Position numbers and translations under genes: made by a program
In this document: one piece after another, positions 1-8,202 of the stretch
Layout: every line of letters starts with the position of its first letter
How positions within the stretch are numbered: the first letter of the stretch is position 1
Notes under the pieces: model-generated
Database searches by the model: none
Told to the model about the DNA's origin: nothing
Seen by the model: only the letters and a program-made list of their open reading frames with translations
Assembly: GCF_019037185.1 (NCBI RefSeq)
Contig: NZ_JAHHXM010000024.1
Coordinates: forward strand, 1-51,614
DNA: 51,614 nucleotides
Source: Oceanobacillus caeni
GTDB lineage: Bacteria; Bacillota; Bacilli; Bacillales; Amphibacillaceae
Direction of reading: 5' to 3'

Positions 1-2
1 TT

Positions 3-59
3 GATAAATTAAGTGTAAAAGAATATGAAGACCCTTTTAAGGGTGGCAAGAAATACTAA
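3..59 (+). CDS. Partial 3' end of an IS200/IS605-family tnpB
   Basis: Only the last 18 codons are in the window (frame 3, ending DPFKGGKKY and TAA at 57-59). I call it TnpB because it is followed directly by a run of GC-rich hairpins of the kind that form the right end and guide-RNA scaffold of these elements. The visible peptide is too short to prove the family. TnpB is an RNA-guided endonuclease that helps retain the transposon. It could instead be the end of an unrelated gene. Confidence 0.45.
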   Translation, partial: DKLSVKEYEDPFKGGKKY

Positions 60-203
60 CACTCCTTCAGGGGTTAGTAAAAGAGGCAACGACAATGAGG
101 CTTGAATGCTATATGAAAGCCAGCGCCTTGAGACGCTGGTCGGTAGTATAGGCTTATAGCCGTTGTGCAAACCACCCGTTGGACGGGTGGTCATGATTTT
201 AAT
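30..203 (+). mobile_element. IS200/IS605-type right end with predicted omega-RNA scaffold
   Basis: Four stem-loops follow one another: GACCCTTTTAAGGGT (30-44), CTAACACTCC/GGGGTTAG (57-78), CCAGCGCC/GGACGCTGG-like (about 120-140) and the perfect ACCACCC/GGGTGGT hairpin (170-191) followed by CATGATTTT. Such structure just after a tnpB stop is typical of an omega-RNA that overlaps the transposon right end. The element ends within a few bases of the ktr stop codon (203-205), so its insertion probably reset the 3' end of that gene. The family call rests on architecture, not on a match. Confidence 0.5.
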
Positions 204-1567
204 CATCCTATAGTGATTCTTTCTTTAGGGTAGCGGAAGGTTCTGTTCTTCTTATTGGATTTAAACATAATTAGAAATGTAAAAATCCCAACCCTACCAA
301 TAAGCATTAATACCATAAGAATAATCTTAGTCGTTGTACTTAAATCAGGTGTAATCCCCATCGATAAGCCAACCGTACCAAATGCCGAAGTGACTTCAAA
401 AATGATTTGGATCAACGAATATGGTTCCAGCTTTGAAATTACTAGTACGGATAGGAAACTAATAAACCCCGCCATAATTGTTACGGTTATTGCTTTAGAC
501 AAATCCTCTTCATAAATCTCCCTATTAAAAATTCGTATATTTTTTTCACCACGTACGGAAGCAATAATATAGATAATTACTAACGCAAATGTCGTCGTTC
601 GAATACCACCGCCAGCACTACTTGGTGAAGCCCCGATAAACATTAAAAAGGACATAAAAAGCTGGCTTTCTTCCGTAAGGGAACTTACATCCATTGTAGA
701 CAATCCAGCACTTCGTGTTGTTACAGATTGAAAAAGAGAATAAAAAAAGGACTCATGCCAATTTTTATCAGCAAGATAATGGTTCATATCCAATAAATAT
801 ATTCCAACTGCTCCCACTACAACTAAAATAAAAAATGTTATTGTCGTAATTTTCGTGAACAGACTAAATCTTTGAGTTTTTCTATGCTCTTTTTTCGCAA
901 AAATGTATTTCTTAACTTCAATTAAAACAGGGAAACCTATCGCCCCTAGAATAATTAGTAACATATTAATAAATTGAACAAAGTAATCATGGTTATACGG
1001 TATAAGTGATGAACCAGTTAAATCAAATCCACCATTCGTTATCGCGCTTACCGTCCCAAAATAACCATGAAAAAAAGCTTCTTTAGGAGATGGAAAGTAT
1101 TGTAAGAAATAAGTACCTAGAACTAAAAAAGCAATCAACTCAATGATAAGTAATACATAAATGATTTGTTTGATAAGACGTACCATTCCTTGGAAACTTG
1201 TTTGATTTTGGTCTGTCATAATTAATCTGCGTTCTTTTAATCCAATTTTTTTCCCAATTAATAACCAAATAAGTGTTCCAATAGCCATAATACCAACGGC
1301 ACCCAACTGTAAAATACCTGTTAGTATAAAAATACCTGTTACACTTAATGAATCTACTATGGATATAGTGCTTAGACCTGTTACACTAACTGCACTGACC
1401 GCAACAAATAAAACATCAATGAGCGGAATATGAACCCCATCCTTATGGGATATCGGTAAAGATAATAAAATTGTTGCAATGATCACAGTTAATATGTAAT
1501 AGGTAATCAATATTTGTACCGGTGTAAGTTTATTAATCCAATGAAAACGACTGTGATGTAATTTCAT
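203..1567 (-). CDS. Ktr-type potassium uptake channel subunit (KtrB/KtrD)
   Basis: 454 residues, polytopic membrane protein of the TrkH/KtrB superfamily, which forms the K+ translocating subunit with a cytosolic KtrA/KtrC gating ring. The four pore loops are visible: VSVTGLS (about 60), ITNGGFD (about 178), TRSAGLST (about 289) and FGTVGLSMG (about 397), each with the selectivity-filter glycine. No ktrA/ktrC regulator is adjacent, as for the orphan ktrD of Bacillus subtilis, so its partner must be elsewhere. The start follows a ywpF-like gene by 17 bases, so the two may be cotranscribed. K+ uptake is the first osmotic response, consistent with the ectoine genes further on. The 3' end abuts a transposon right end. 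Confidence 0.9.
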   Translation of the reverse strand: MKLHHSRFHWINKLTPVQILITYYILTVIIATILLSLPISHKDGVHIPLIDVLFVAVSAVSVTGLSTISIVDSLSVTGIFILTGILQLGAVGIMAIGTLIWLLIGKKIGLKERRLIMTDQNQTSFQGMVRLIKQIIYVLLIIELIAFLVLGTYFLQYFPSPKEAFFHGYFGTVSAITNGGFDLTGSSLIPYNHDYFVQFINMLLIILGAIGFPVLIEVKKYIFAKKEHRKTQRFSLFTKITTITFFILVVVGAVGIYLLDMNHYLADKNWHESFFYSLFQSVTTRSAGLSTMDVSSLTEESQLFMSFLMFIGASPSSAGGGIRTTTFALVIIYIIASVRGEKNIRIFNREIYEEDLSKAITVTIMAGFISFLSVLVISKLEPYSLIQIIFEVTSAFGTVGLSMGITPDLSTTTKIILMVLMLIGRVGIFTFLIMFKSNKKNRTFRYPKERITIG

Positions 1568-1584
1568 GATATGCTCCTAGCCCT

Positions 1585-1902
1585 TTATTTTTTCTTTTCC
1601 AAATTCCCTTTAAACAATACATTGATATTTTCACCTATTTTATTAATCCCAATAATTTTTGATTTAAAAAGAACAGGTTCATTCTCTATTTTACTTATTT
1701 TTACCTTTAACAAGAGTTCTTCTATGTTCATTACTTTTTCAAAATAGGTGGTATAATCTTTACTTACAAAAGCTTCAATTAACCACTGATTTGGATAATA
1801 ATCATCTTCCTTATTTATAATAAGGCCATCTAATAATTTTATTTCCTTTTGCTCTAGATTATTTGGTAGAACGAATAACATTTTTAACTTAAATGTCTTC
1901 AT
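1585..1902 (-). CDS. YwpF-like protein
   Basis: 105 residues, soluble, lysine-rich. The N-terminal MKTFKL and the central DGLIINKEDD segment resemble the YwpF-like family of Bacillaceae, whose function is unknown. GGAGAT lies 11 bases upstream of the ATG. It lies directly upstream of the Ktr gene on the same strand. No signal peptide or membrane segment is seen. The family call comes from remembered sequence similarity and is moderate. Confidence 0.6.
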   Translation of the reverse strand: MKTFKLKMLFVLPNNLEQKEIKLLDGLIINKEDDYYPNQWLIEAFVSKDYTTYFEKVMNIEELLLKVKISKIENEPVLFKSKIIGINKIGENINVLFKGNLEKKK

Positions 1903-2035
1903 TAGAATTCATCATCTCCAGTTACTTCTTTAATAGTTAAAGTCTACCAAAATTTATTTGAATTACAACAGATAAATTATTTTAAGAAAAAATATATTAA
2001 AGAAGACTTTTTAGTGAGGTCCTCCATCTCCATTA

Positions 2036-2068
2036 AAAAAATTCAGAGAATCCCTCTGAATTTTTTCA
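2036..2068 (-). terminator. Rho-independent terminator
   Basis: Inverted repeat AATTCAGAG-AATC-CCTCTGAATT with A and T runs on both sides. It overlaps the stop codon region of the 2066-2521 gene and would end its transcript. Confidence 0.75.
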
Positions 2069-2521
2069 GTTAAACATTAATGGTTCCACATGGTCAATAT
2101 TGACAAGTTTGTTATTTACAAGAAACTTTGCTCTTACATATAAATTACACTCACCCTTTACATCTATTGGAGATAAGATTTTTGACTCTTGATAATAAAT
2201 ATTACCTTTATTCAGCTTCTTTTGAATTAAACTTCCTGTAAAATCATGGTTTTTATCAAGCAAAGAAACAGAAATTAATGGGGTTTGATGTAAAATTTCC
2301 ACCGCACCTTCTCCTATGTATTGCAGGGAGTGATGTACTTCTATACCACTCTTTTCCCTTTCCACTTTCATATGTATAACAAAGTCATTGGCCTTTTTTT
2401 CGATTACTTTTTCTTTCTCTAAAACCCCTTCTTCTTCCCCGTATAGAGAAATTAGCATAAAAATTGAAGCAAATATAAGAAAACAAATAACCCCTATCTT
2501 TTTCAACCCTATTGTCCCCAC
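2066..2521 (-). CDS. Hypothetical exported or membrane-anchored protein
   Basis: 151 residues. An N-terminal hydrophobic stretch (about residues 8-26, GVICFLIFASIFMLISL) preceded by KK looks like an uncleaved signal anchor, leaving a beta-rich extracytoplasmic domain of about 120 residues. The listed start is GTG with GGAAAG upstream; an internal TTG five codons later (LKKIGVICF) with GGGG upstream is equally possible. No family recognised. It stands alone, with its own terminator and a divergent intergenic region shared with the spoVA2 operon. Confidence 0.7.
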   Translation of the reverse strand: MGTIGLKKIGVICFLIFASIFMLISLYGEEEGVLEKEKVIEKKANDFVIHMKVEREKSGIEVHHSLQYIGEGAVEILHQTPLISVSLLDKNHDFTGSLIQKKLNKGNIYYQESKILSPIDVKGECNLYVRAKFLVNNKLVNIDHVEPLMFN

Positions 2522-2668
2522 CTACTTTCCCCTATCTTAATACGATTGAAAAGACAAAATGTTTCATTTTTTTATTTTAACATGGTTCAGAAGGAAAAAT
2601 GTAGAAGTATATTTCAATAACATATAACAAAAACTACACTTGATAATTTTTTAAAGGAGAGGATCCCT

Positions 2669-2872
2669 TTGACTGTAGGAACTCAAGTTAAACAAACAAT
2701 TGCTGGTTTGAAAAGTGCTCAAGCAAGTTTTGAACAATTTGCATTACAAACAGATAATAAACAAGCCAAACAGATTTATCAGGCTGCAGCCCAACAAACT
2801 CAGGCTATTGTAGATAGTGTACAACCTAGGATGCAACAGATTGAACAAGAAGAACCTCAATATAAACAATAA
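2669..2872 (+). CDS. DUF1657 protein, first gene of a spoVA2-type operon
   Basis: 67 residues, glutamine-rich, predicted alpha-helical. TTG start with AAAGGAGAGG seven bases upstream. DUF1657 proteins occur twice in spoVA2mob operons and as the tail of the 2Duf protein. A second copy is at 5321 and a third DUF1657-like module is fused to the gene at 5553; all share a pattern of small and glutamine residues and end in EEPQYxK (the two free copies). The role is unknown; association with the spore inner membrane SpoVA channel is inferred from context. Confidence 0.85.
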   Translation: MTVGTQVKQTIAGLKSAQASFEQFALQTDNKQAKQIYQAAAQQTQAIVDSVQPRMQQIEQEEPQYKQ

Positions 2873-2888
2873 ACTCAATTTATATTAA

Positions 2889-2914
2889 AAGGGGCTGGAT
2901 GTTACCAGCCTCTT
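2889..2914 (+). terminator. Hairpin, possible attenuator or processing site
   Basis: GGGGCTGG-ATGTTA-CCAGCCTC forms an eight-base stem just after the first DUF1657 gene. The T run is poor, so it may allow partial read-through into the rest of the operon, or protect the upstream message. Confidence 0.45.
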
Positions 2915-2943
2915 ACATATTCTTGAAAAAAGGACTGAAGAAA

Positions 2944-3411
2944 ATGAAAAAAATTTATAAAACGATTTTTATTATAATAACTTGTTTTATTCTTTTTGGA
3001 TGTCAAAATAACTCTCCTGTAAAAAATACCAATAACCATGATCAAAAAGTAGAGGTTAAAAATATTTCTTCAAGCCAAATGATAGATCAAGAACCTTCTA
3101 ATGAAGCAAAAGAAATATTAAAAAAACATAATGAAGTTACTGGGATAAAAGCTGCAAATACTGATAAAGATTTAATTATTGCAGTAGAAATAGAGCACAA
3201 TAAACGATTTCAATTAAAGAAAATAAAAAAAGAGTTAACAAAAGAAGTAAAAAAACATTTTAAAGACTTTCATGTTGAACTTACGGTAGATAAGAAAATA
3301 TTTTTGGAATTAGATGAACTGGAAAAGAAAATCGAATCGGATAAAATCGAACCAACTAAATTAAATAAAGAGATTGATCGTATTACTAAATTATCTAAAG
3401 AGAAAACATAA
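2944..3411 (+). CDS. YhcN/YlaJ-family sporulation lipoprotein
   Basis: 155 residues from ATG at 2944 (AAAGGA 12 bases upstream). A longer frame begins at 2899, but that start lies inside the hairpin and would put 15 residues before the lipoprotein signal. The signal peptide ends in the lipobox LFGC (Cys about 20). After a low-complexity linker comes the YhcN/YlaJ-type alpha-beta domain, rich in lysine. In spoVA2 operons this gene always sits between DUF1657 and spoVAC. It is expected at the forespore inner membrane. Confidence 0.85.
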   Translation: MKKIYKTIFIIITCFILFGCQNNSPVKNTNNHDQKVEVKNISSSQMIDQEPSNEAKEILKKHNEVTGIKAANTDKDLIIAVEIEHNKRFQLKKIKKELTKEVKKHFKDFHVELTVDKKIFLELDELEKKIESDKIEPTKLNKEIDRITKLSKEKT

Positions 3412-3446
3412 TAAGAAAAGAAAATCTTTAAGAAAGAGGGATTAAA

Positions 3447-3926
3447 TTGTCTGATAAGAAGAAAAAAAAATTACCTCCTCAAGCCCAGGAATATCAATCA
3501 TTTCAGCAAGATAGGGAAGTAAAGCGGCCTATTTTCAAGAATTGTATAAAAGCCTTTTTAGTCGGAGGAACCATTTGTTTAATAGGACAATGCATAACAA
3601 CGTTTTATATTTACTTTTTTGATTTTACCGAACAAACAGCAGGAAACCCGACTGTTGCCACGTTAATATTTATTACGATGCTATTAACTGGTTTTGGCGT
3701 GTATGATCACATTGGGCAATTTGCCGGTGCAGGTACCGCTGTTCCCGTAACAGGGTTTGGTAATGCTGTTATTTCCTCTGCTATCGAACACCGTACAGAA
3801 GGTTTTATATTAGGTGTTGGAGGAAGCATGTTAAAGTTAGCTGGACCTGTTATTGTTTACGGTGTTTTTTCTGCCTTTATTGTTGCACTGATTAAAACCA
3901 TTCTTATTCAATGGGGTGGATTATAA
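3447..3926 (+). CDS. spoVAC: Stage V sporulation protein AC
   Basis: 159 residues, TTG start with AGAGGG six bases upstream. A charged N-terminus is followed by four or so hydrophobic segments with the family motif GAGTAVPVTGFGNAV (about residues 93-107). SpoVAC belongs to the membrane channel for calcium dipicolinate and behaves as a mechanosensitive channel in Bacillus subtilis. Its TAA overlaps the spoVAD start (TAATG), so translation is coupled. This is the spoVA2 (spoVAC-AD-AEb only) set, not the full spoVAA-F operon. Confidence 0.93.
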   Translation: MSDKKKKKLPPQAQEYQSFQQDREVKRPIFKNCIKAFLVGGTICLIGQCITTFYIYFFDFTEQTAGNPTVATLIFITMLLTGFGVYDHIGQFAGAGTAVPVTGFGNAVISSAIEHRTEGFILGVGGSMLKLAGPVIVYGVFSAFIVALIKTILIQWGGL

Positions 3927-4942
3927 TGCTCACTGGACATCAAACTTGGATTTTTCATAATAAACCTAGAATTATTGAAACTGGTACGGTTGGCGGACCT
4001 TTTGAAGCACAAGGAAATATTCCATATGCCTTTGACATTTTGCATGAAGATATGTGGATTAATCAAGATTCATTTGAAAAGGCGCATCAAGTTTTAATGG
4101 AACAAGCTTGTCAAGTTGCTATTAAAAAAAGTTCTATTGAGAAAGAACAGGTCGATTTTTTTATAAGTGGAGACCTTATCAACCAAATTACTCCGACTAC
4201 ATTTGCTGCTCGGACAATGGGACTCCCCTATTTAGGTTTATTTAATGCATGTGCTACTTCTACGGAAAGTTTAGCATTATCCGCTGCCATTATTAATGGG
4301 AATGGAGCTAATTATATTCTTAGCGGTACTTCTAGTCACAATGCTTCTGCTGAACGGCAATTTCGCTACCCGACAGAATACGGAGGACAAAAGCCACCTA
4401 CAGCACAGTGGACCGTGACAGGAGCAGGATGTGCATTAGTTGCAAAAGAAGGAAATGGTCCTATTATTACATCAGCGACCATTGGTAAAGTAGTCGATTT
4501 AGGAATGACAGATCCATTTAATATGGGTGGAGCCATGGTACCTGCTGCAGTCGATACAATTGAAACACATTTGAAGGAAAGAAATATTGATCATTCTTAT
4601 TATGATCTTATCATTACGGGAGATTTGGCTCGTATCGGGAGAGAAGTTTCATTGGATCTTCTTCATAAAAGAGGAATTAATATTCCAGAAGAAAAATACG
4701 TCGATTGTGGACTAACCATTTATAAAGAGGATCAACCAGTTTTTGCAGGAGGAAGTGGACCTGCTTGTTCGGCAATAGTAGCTTACGGACATTTTGTAAA
4801 AATGATTAGAGAAGGAAAAATAAATCGTATTTTAGTAGTAGCTACCGGTGCCCTACATTCGCCACTTAGTGTCAATCAAGGCGATTCCATACCTGGTATC
4901 GCACATGCAGTTTCTATCGAGTCAGGAAGTGATGTTTTATGA
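3926..4942 (+). CDS. spoVAD: Stage V sporulation protein AD
   Basis: 338 residues from the ATG at 3926 (GGGGTGGA upstream), the usual length; an ATG at 3911 lies within spoVAC and is less likely. Thiolase-like fold with the conserved FNACATSTES segment (about 105-114) and GGSGPACSAI near residue 279. In Bacillus subtilis SpoVAD binds dipicolinic acid on the outer face of the inner forespore membrane. It overlaps spoVAEb by four bases (ATGA), indicating translational coupling. Confidence 0.95.
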   Translation: MLTGHQTWIFHNKPRIIETGTVGGPFEAQGNIPYAFDILHEDMWINQDSFEKAHQVLMEQACQVAIKKSSIEKEQVDFFISGDLINQITPTTFAARTMGLPYLGLFNACATSTESLALSAAIINGNGANYILSGTSSHNASAERQFRYPTEYGGQKPPTAQWTVTGAGCALVAKEGNGPIITSATIGKVVDLGMTDPFNMGGAMVPAAVDTIETHLKERNIDHSYYDLIITGDLARIGREVSLDLLHKRGINIPEEKYVDCGLTIYKEDQPVFAGGSGPACSAIVAYGHFVKMIREGKINRILVVATGALHSPLSVNQGDSIPGIAHAVSIESGSDVL

Positions 4943-5289
4943 TTTTCCTTTGGTCATTTATTATCGGGGGACTTATTTGTGTGATTGGACAAATTATGTT
5001 TGATGCATTTAAATTAAGTCCCGCACATACTTTAACTACCCTTGTTGTAATCGGTGCTGTTTTAGATGGGATTGGCTTATACGAACCTCTAATTGATTTT
5101 GCTGGAGCAGGCGCGACAGTTCCAATTACAAGTTTTGGTAATAGCTTGGTTCACGGTGCTATGGAAGAAGCTGAGAAGCACGGATTAATCGGTGTCGTAA
5201 CAGGAATGTTTGAAGTTACAAGCTCAGGTATATCTGCAGCAATAATATTTGGAGTTATTGGTGCATTACTATTTCGTCCAAAAGGCTAG
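4939..5289 (+). CDS. spoVAEB: Stage V sporulation protein AEb
   Basis: 116 residues, three to four hydrophobic segments, with the motif GAGATVPITSFGNSLV (about residues 54-69) that parallels the one in SpoVAC. It is the third channel component of the DPA uptake and release system. ATGA overlap with spoVAD. Confidence 0.93.
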   Translation: MIFLWSFIIGGLICVIGQIMFDAFKLSPAHTLTTLVVIGAVLDGIGLYEPLIDFAGAGATVPITSFGNSLVHGAMEEAEKHGLIGVVTGMFEVTSSGISAAIIFGVIGALLFRPKG

Positions 5290-5320
5290 ATTTATTATTT
5301 TTTAAGGGGAGTATTCATTT

Positions 5321-5524
5321 ATGACAGTAGGTTCAGAAGTAAAAGGATGTTATGCATCTGTTAAAAATATAGAAGCAACACTTCAAATTCTTGCAAATAA
5401 AGCACAGGATGTAGATTCCCAACAAGCATTTAATGAAGCACAGCAAATCATTTCTGAAGTTAAAGAAAGTTTGAACCAACAAGTTATTCACCTCACACGT
5501 GAAGAACCACAATACAATAAGTAA
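5321..5524 (+). CDS. DUF1657 protein, second copy
   Basis: 67 residues, ATG preceded by AAGGGGAG. It is a paralogue of the gene at 2669 (same length, MTVGxxVK start and REEPQYNK end) but diverged in the middle. It sits 31 bases after spoVAEb and 28 bases before the 2Duf gene, the standard spoVA2 position. Function unknown. Confidence 0.85.
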   Translation: MTVGSEVKGCYASVKNIEATLQILANKAQDVDSQQAFNEAQQIISEVKESLNQQVIHLTREEPQYNK

Positions 5525-5552
5525 TTATAAAAGGAAAGGATAGAAACGTCAT

Positions 5553-6419
5553 ATGCCGGATTTTCCTGAATGGTTAGAGGTTATATTAAGGTCGCTTATT
5601 CTTATGGTTGTTTTATTCACGATTACGAAAATACTTGGATCAAAACAATTGTCCCAAATGAATGTTTTTGAATATGTAACAGGGGTTGTGTTAGGTGGAA
5701 TTGTTGCTATTCATACATTTGATCCTAATTCTCATATTATTTATGCCATTATCGCAATGCTTATTTGGTTTTTTGTTCCATATGCCGTTCAGAAAATCGC
5801 ATTAAAAAGTAAAGTTTTCCGTAATTTCACATATGGCAAAAGTACTGTTTTTATTCAGGACGGGAAAATAATGGAGGATAATCTAAAAAAACAAGGCTAT
5901 TCTACAGATGATTTACTAGAAAAACTTCGAGACAAAGATGTATTTCTTGCTACTGACGTGGAATTTGCTGTATTGGAGCCTGATGGAACTCTAAATGTCT
6001 TGCCAAAAAGAGAAAATCGTCCATTAACAGCCAAGGATCTAGGTATAAAATTAGCACCTCAAAAGGAACCCCAAACGGTTATTATGGATGGGAAAGTATT
6101 ATATGAATCTTTAGCTAATTTAAACTTAAATTTGGCATGGCTTGAAACGGAATTAGAAAAACTCAACGTAAGCATTGAAAATGTATTTCTCGGCCAAGCA
6201 GATACAGATGGACAATTGTATGTTGATTTATTTGATGACACAATAGCAGTGCCTAGTCCAAATGAAAAACCATTATTATTAGCCACCATGAAGAAGTGTC
6301 AAGCAGATTTGGAATTGTTTGCTTTGGCCACTGAAAATCCGCAATCTAAAACATTGTATCAAACGAATAGTAAAAAATTACAAGCTGCTATAGATAAAAT
6401 CGAAAAATATTTGAATTAA
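5553..6419 (+). CDS. 2Duf: DUF421 (YetF-like) membrane protein fused to a DUF1657-like tail
   Basis: 288 residues. Residues about 10-85 hold three membrane segments of the YetF/DUF421 type, then a soluble DUF421 domain (FIQDGKIMEDNLKKQGYS near 107, and VIMDGKV near 180), then an acidic linker and a C-terminal helical segment (about 240-288) that matches the pattern of the two DUF1657 proteins of this operon (QADLELFAL, LYQTNSKKLQAAID). Last gene of the operon. In Bacillus subtilis strains with spoVA2mob the 2Duf protein is the main factor raising wet-heat resistance of spores. By synteny the same is expected here. Confidence 0.9.
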   Translation: MPDFPEWLEVILRSLILMVVLFTITKILGSKQLSQMNVFEYVTGVVLGGIVAIHTFDPNSHIIYAIIAMLIWFFVPYAVQKIALKSKVFRNFTYGKSTVFIQDGKIMEDNLKKQGYSTDDLLEKLRDKDVFLATDVEFAVLEPDGTLNVLPKRENRPLTAKDLGIKLAPQKEPQTVIMDGKVLYESLANLNLNLAWLETELEKLNVSIENVFLGQADTDGQLYVDLFDDTIAVPSPNEKPLLLATMKKCQADLELFALATENPQSKTLYQTNSKKLQAAIDKIEKYLN

Positions 6420-6484
6420 ACGGGCAGTTGATCTCCCACCTACCTTCTTTGTTTTCCCAGAAGCTTGAACCGCCCTTAGATGGG
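6418..6484 (+). repeat. Dispersed folded repeat, copy A (3' hairpin part)
   Basis: Starts at the stop codon of the 2Duf gene. Contains CGGGCAGT, CTCCCACC, CTTCT...AGAAG and ACCGCCC, the nested-hairpin half of the repeat family described at 14078. Placed between convergent genes, where it may also act as a terminator. Confidence 0.8.
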
Positions 6485-6736
6485 ATGAATACAATGTGGA
6501 GAGCAACCATCGTGTCTCTCCACTTTCTATATTAATCATAGAAATGAATTGCTACTTTCCCAATTCCCTGGCATTTTTTGTAAATATTCCATACCATCGT
6601 CTCCCTTACATGTTTATATATATATGTATCTATTCAAACTATCAGCCTTTAATACCACTTCTAGTACCTAACCAATAAGGCCTTTCATTTCCGTAACTTA
6701 GCATTGGCAAATATCATCAATTCAGAATCTTTTATA

Positions 6737-6765
6737 AAAACAGCCCCATAATGGAACTGTTTTGG
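6737..6765 (-). terminator. Probable terminator of the glutamate dehydrogenase gene
   Basis: AAAACAGCCCC...GGAACTGTTTT stem with a T-rich tail on the minus strand, six bases beyond the stop. The rest of 6485-6736 holds no supported gene. Confidence 0.5.
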
Positions 6766-6770
6766 AATGC

Positions 6771-8150
6771 TTAATATAACTTTCCTTGTTTGTAAAGTAC
6801 AATGGATAATTTCATTACGGCTTGAATATAACAATTTTCTCTTAAGGAAAAATGATCACTAAAATATTTGGGATAAACAATCTCGAAGGTCTTTTTCATT
6901 TTCTCAAATAATTGGTTATTTACTTCATCTTCCGTGTAAAATTTTGTATCTCTTCCTTGCATCCATTCAAAGTAAGAAACAATAACACCACCAGCGTTTG
7001 CTAAAATATCAGGGATAATAATTTTTTTCTTCTTATTTAGAAAAAGATCCGCTTTACCCGTTATAGGTGAATTTGCTCCTTCAACGATTACCTTTGTCTT
7101 GATATTATTCATATTGTTCATATGAATTTGATCTTCAAGTGCAGCTAAAAAGAGGACATCTACATCTAATGTCAACAAGTCATCCCGAGGCATTATTTTA
7201 GCTGATATATTTGCTTTTTCTAATTCCTTCTCATTCTTTGGAAGATCCCCATAATTTCCTTGCGTATAGTTTATTAATTTAGTTATATCCAATCCATCAG
7301 AATGAAACAACGTAACATTTCGATCGCTTATAGCAATAATTTTATTTTCTAAATACGGACATCTAAAAGCTTCAGAAGCGATAATGGATCCTACATTTCC
7401 GAAACCTTGAATGGCTATGTTTAATGGCTTATTTTTTAAAGCTATAAGTTTGTTAGCATATTGATTATTTTGACTCCCAAGCCAATCTTTATTTTGATTT
7501 AAAAAGTCATACAACATGTAGCGAAAAGAGTAATACACGCCTTTACCAGTTGCTGTCTTTCTTCCAAGTGAGCCGCCATTTACAATACTTTTCCCTGTAA
7601 AGCTTCCAAGATAACTTTCACCCGGATGAATACTTTTATATTCTGCCATCATCCAATCCATTTCTCTTTCACTAGTACCCATATCCGGAGCCGGAATATC
7701 TTTGTCAGGTCCAATAATATCACTAAAATAACGAACATACTTTTTGCAAATTAAATTAAGTTCTTCGTTTTCAAAATTTCTGGGATTAATTATTACTCCA
7801 CCTTTTGCTCCCCCAAAAGGAACATCATGGACAGCATTTTTCAACGTCATTAATGTTGCTAAATTTATTACTTCATCTTCATTTACTGTCTCATGAAATC
7901 GAATACCACCCTTGTAAGCTCCTAAAATATTATTATGTTGAACACGGAAAGCAGGTATTCGAACTATTTCTCCATTGTTTAATGGCAGTCTTAAAAACGA
8001 TTTATACACATGATTTGGCGTTGAAAGAATAGAACGAATGGACCGTAACGCTTTTTCCCTCTCTTCATTCTGTAATTCCGGCAAAAAAGAACTATCCTCA
8101 AATAAAGCATCAAGTGATTCATGAACAATGGATCCCGTATTTTTTGACAT
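6771..8150 (-). CDS. Glu/Leu/Phe/Val dehydrogenase family protein (glutamate dehydrogenase-like)
   Basis: 459 residues. The N-terminal dimerisation and substrate domain has KGGIRFH (about 80), the catalytic-lysine segment VPFGGAKGGV (about 110) and PAPDMGTSEREM (about 152) with the catalytic Asp. The Rossmann domain has GFGNVGS (about 253). These enzymes oxidatively deaminate L-glutamate (or a branched amino acid) to the 2-oxo acid with NAD(P). It is longer than the usual 420-430 residues because of insertions near 225. A transporter gene lies 52 bases upstream on the same strand, so the pair may take up and catabolise one substrate. Substrate choice is not decided by what I see. Confidence 0.88.
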   Translation of the reverse strand: MSKNTGSIVHESLDALFEDSSFLPELQNEEREKALRSIRSILSTPNHVYKSFLRLPLNNGEIVRIPAFRVQHNNILGAYKGGIRFHETVNEDEVINLATLMTLKNAVHDVPFGGAKGGVIINPRNFENEELNLICKKYVRYFSDIIGPDKDIPAPDMGTSEREMDWMMAEYKSIHPGESYLGSFTGKSIVNGGSLGRKTATGKGVYYSFRYMLYDFLNQNKDWLGSQNNQYANKLIALKNKPLNIAIQGFGNVGSIIASEAFRCPYLENKIIAISDRNVTLFHSDGLDITKLINYTQGNYGDLPKNEKELEKANISAKIMPRDDLLTLDVDVLFLAALEDQIHMNNMNNIKTKVIVEGANSPITGKADLFLNKKKKIIIPDILANAGGVIVSYFEWMQGRDTKFYTEDEVNNQLFEKMKKTFEIVYPKYFSDHFSLRENCYIQAVMKLSIVLYKQGKLY

Positions 8151-8202
8151 TTTTCACTCTCCTATTAGTCTTGTTAACATTTATATGTTTCAAAGGATTA
8201 GA

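Noticed and set aside
6496-6678. 60-residue plus-strand frame
   Set aside because: No ribosome site, no family, low-complexity intergenic DNA.
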